Shown here piece after piece: positions 63,205 through 64,000 of a stretch of 64,000 nucleotides of DNA (position 1 is its first letter; every line of letters starts with the position of its first letter). Under the pieces are notes generated by a model. That model saw only the letters and a list, made by a program, of their open reading frames with translations. It searched no databases and was not told the origin of the DNA. The stretch comes from Flavobacterium galactosidilyticum (GTDB lineage: Bacteria; Bacteroidota; Bacteroidia; Flavobacteriales; Flavobacteriaceae). Location: the NCBI RefSeq assembly GCF_020911945.1, contig NZ_CP087135.1, forward strand, positions 3,026,001 to 3,090,000, given 5' to 3'. The position numbers were made by a program, and so were the translations under genes.

Positions 63205-64000
63205 TCATTTCTCGTTTTTAAAGAGTACTGAGAATGTAGCGCCTTGATTAACTCCTTCACTATCAAGAAGAAAATCCCCATGATATTTTTGTACAATTTT
63301 TCTACATAAATATAGACCAATACCAGTTGATGGTTCGTTAGCAGTTCCTAATCGCCCTCTGTTTGTAAATTTTTCATACAGTTCCACCTTATTTTTTGGA
63401 TCAAATCCTATTCCTGAATCTGATACTGAAAATGCTACTTTACCATCAATAACGCTTACAGTTAGTTTAATTTCACTATTCGAGAAAGAAAACTTTATCG
63501 CATTATCTACTAAATTAACTAAAACACGAACTAATAAATCTTCGTCAATCATTAGCACAGCTTCTTCGAGTTCAGAACTTGTCTTTAATTCAATTTGTTT
63601 TGAAAGTAATTTTTGCCCTAATTGACTCGTTACCGAATCAAACACAGCATGTAAGTTGATTGTGTTGGTTTGCAAACCTCGATTAGAAAGTTCATCCTCA
63701 TCTTTAATCAATTTGATAAAAATATCTATAAAAATAAACTGCTGGTTGGTTGATTGCAGAATTAACTTCGCATAATCCGAAACGTCTTTAGATGGATTTT
63801 CATGTAAAATAAGCTCCGCTAATCCTTGCGAATTCCCTGTGAAATTTTTGAAATCATGAGAAAGCAAGTAAATTAAGTCTTGTTTTTCACTTATGAAACG
63901 TTCGTGGTCTATAATAGTTTTTTGAATATTACTCATTAACAATCCGACCTCATCAGAAAAATTAGTAGGAAGTACAGGTACTTTTCGCTCATTTCGATAA
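63205..64000 (-). CDS. Histidine kinase, N terminus beyond the right edge
   Basis: Partial. The frame stays open to the window edge beyond an apparent ATG at 63942: upstream codons read YRNERKVPVLPTNFSDEVGLLM, whose SDEVGLL resembles the end of a HAMP domain, so the true start is outside and the kinase is probably membrane-bound. HisKA (about 63810-63890, LIYLLSHDFKNFTGNSQ) carries the phospho-His; HATPase follows (NLVDNAIKF, SDSGIGFDP, STGIGLYLCRK). It is a separate transcription unit from osmC. Confidence 0.9.
   Translation of the reverse strand, partial: YRNERKVPVLPTNFSDEVGLLMSNIQKTIIDHERFISEKQDLIYLLSHDFKNFTGNSQGLAELILHENPSKDVSDYAKLILQSTNQQFIFIDIFIKLIKDEDELSNRGLQTNTINLHAVFDSVTSQLGQKLLSKQIELKTSSELEEAVLMIDEDLLVRVLVNLVDNAIKFSFSNSEIKLTVSVIDGKVAFSVSDSGIGFDPKNKVELYEKFTNRGRLGTANEPSTGIGLYLCRKIVQKYHGDFLLDSEGVNQGATFSVLFKNEK

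Overview
The window comes from an AT-rich member of the Bacteroidota, most likely Flavobacterium or a close relative (class Flavobacteriia). The evidence is the gene repertoire (DUF4139, DUF4494, DUF2752, OMP_b-brl_3-type TonB receptor, CBS-like cysteine synthase, Bacteroidota-type lpxD), repeated matches to the Bacteroidota promoter pattern TTG-N17-23-TAnnTTTG, and the near absence of Shine-Dalgarno sequences before genes. I saw no rRNA, tRNA, CRISPR array, insertion sequence or prophage. Most of the window is chromosomal housekeeping DNA, with two signalling islands (24.1-30.1 kb and 46.0-52.2 kb) and an efflux island (33.4-40.0 kb).

Layout. 0.2-8.4 kb: a large fold-type I PLP enzyme of unknown substrate, a CBS-like cysteine synthase, secreted oligopeptidase B, YbaB, threonine aldolase and prfB with its programmed +1 frameshift. 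8.5-18.3 kb: a DUF4139 protein carrying a TonB-box-like insert, lpxD, an acyl-CoA carboxylase beta subunit, menE with a CPBP protease, arsC and a TonB-dependent receptor. 18.4-24.0 kb: fumC, lpdA and a divergent Lrp/methionine-gamma-lyase-type pair. 24.1-30.1 kb: one giant multi-PAS hybrid histidine kinase (about 2000 aa if intact), broken by a 1-nt frameshift and an in-frame stop. 30.5-33.2 kb: a secreted GlcG/HbpS protein, a fasciclin lipoprotein, a GNAT protein and DUF4494. 33.4-40.0 kb: a DoxX-TetR-nitroreductase operon and a TetR-TolC-EmrA-EmrB operon, each preceded by a palindromic putative operator. 40.1-45.9 kb: yaaA, a flavin oxidoreductase, a SulP transporter and a secreted adenosine deaminase. 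46.0-52.2 kb: a five-gene phosphorelay cluster (two hybrid or sensor kinases, one short kinase, two single-domain receivers, one of them degenerate). 52.9-58.2 kb: a PLD-type cardiolipin synthase, cbpA-cbpM, and a RarD-like/cysteine desulfurase/FUSC operon whose last gene is frameshifted. 58.4-64.0 kb: a lipoprotein with an internal duplication, Smr, DUF2752, DUF1003, cysM, osmC and a histidine kinase cut by the right edge.

The most interesting element is upstream of cysM (61511-61670). A promoter -7 box is followed 23 nt later by a 17-codon ORF ending Cys-His-Cys-Cys-Cys-Cys-Phe-stop, and then by two mutually exclusive RNA pairings before the cysM start. This looks like a cysteine-sensing leader peptide controlling cysteine synthase. 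The second hairpin is not followed by a U-tract, so it would not be a classical intrinsic-terminator attenuator.

How genes work together: cysM, the CBS-like synthase and the cysteine desulfurase form a dispersed sulfur/cysteine set. The two TetR units look like separately sensed detoxification and efflux modules. The 46-52 kb cluster contains all the parts of a soluble phosphorelay (PAS/GAF input, receivers, HPt) but no DNA-binding output. Many convergent gene pairs are separated by strong hairpins that can terminate both strands.
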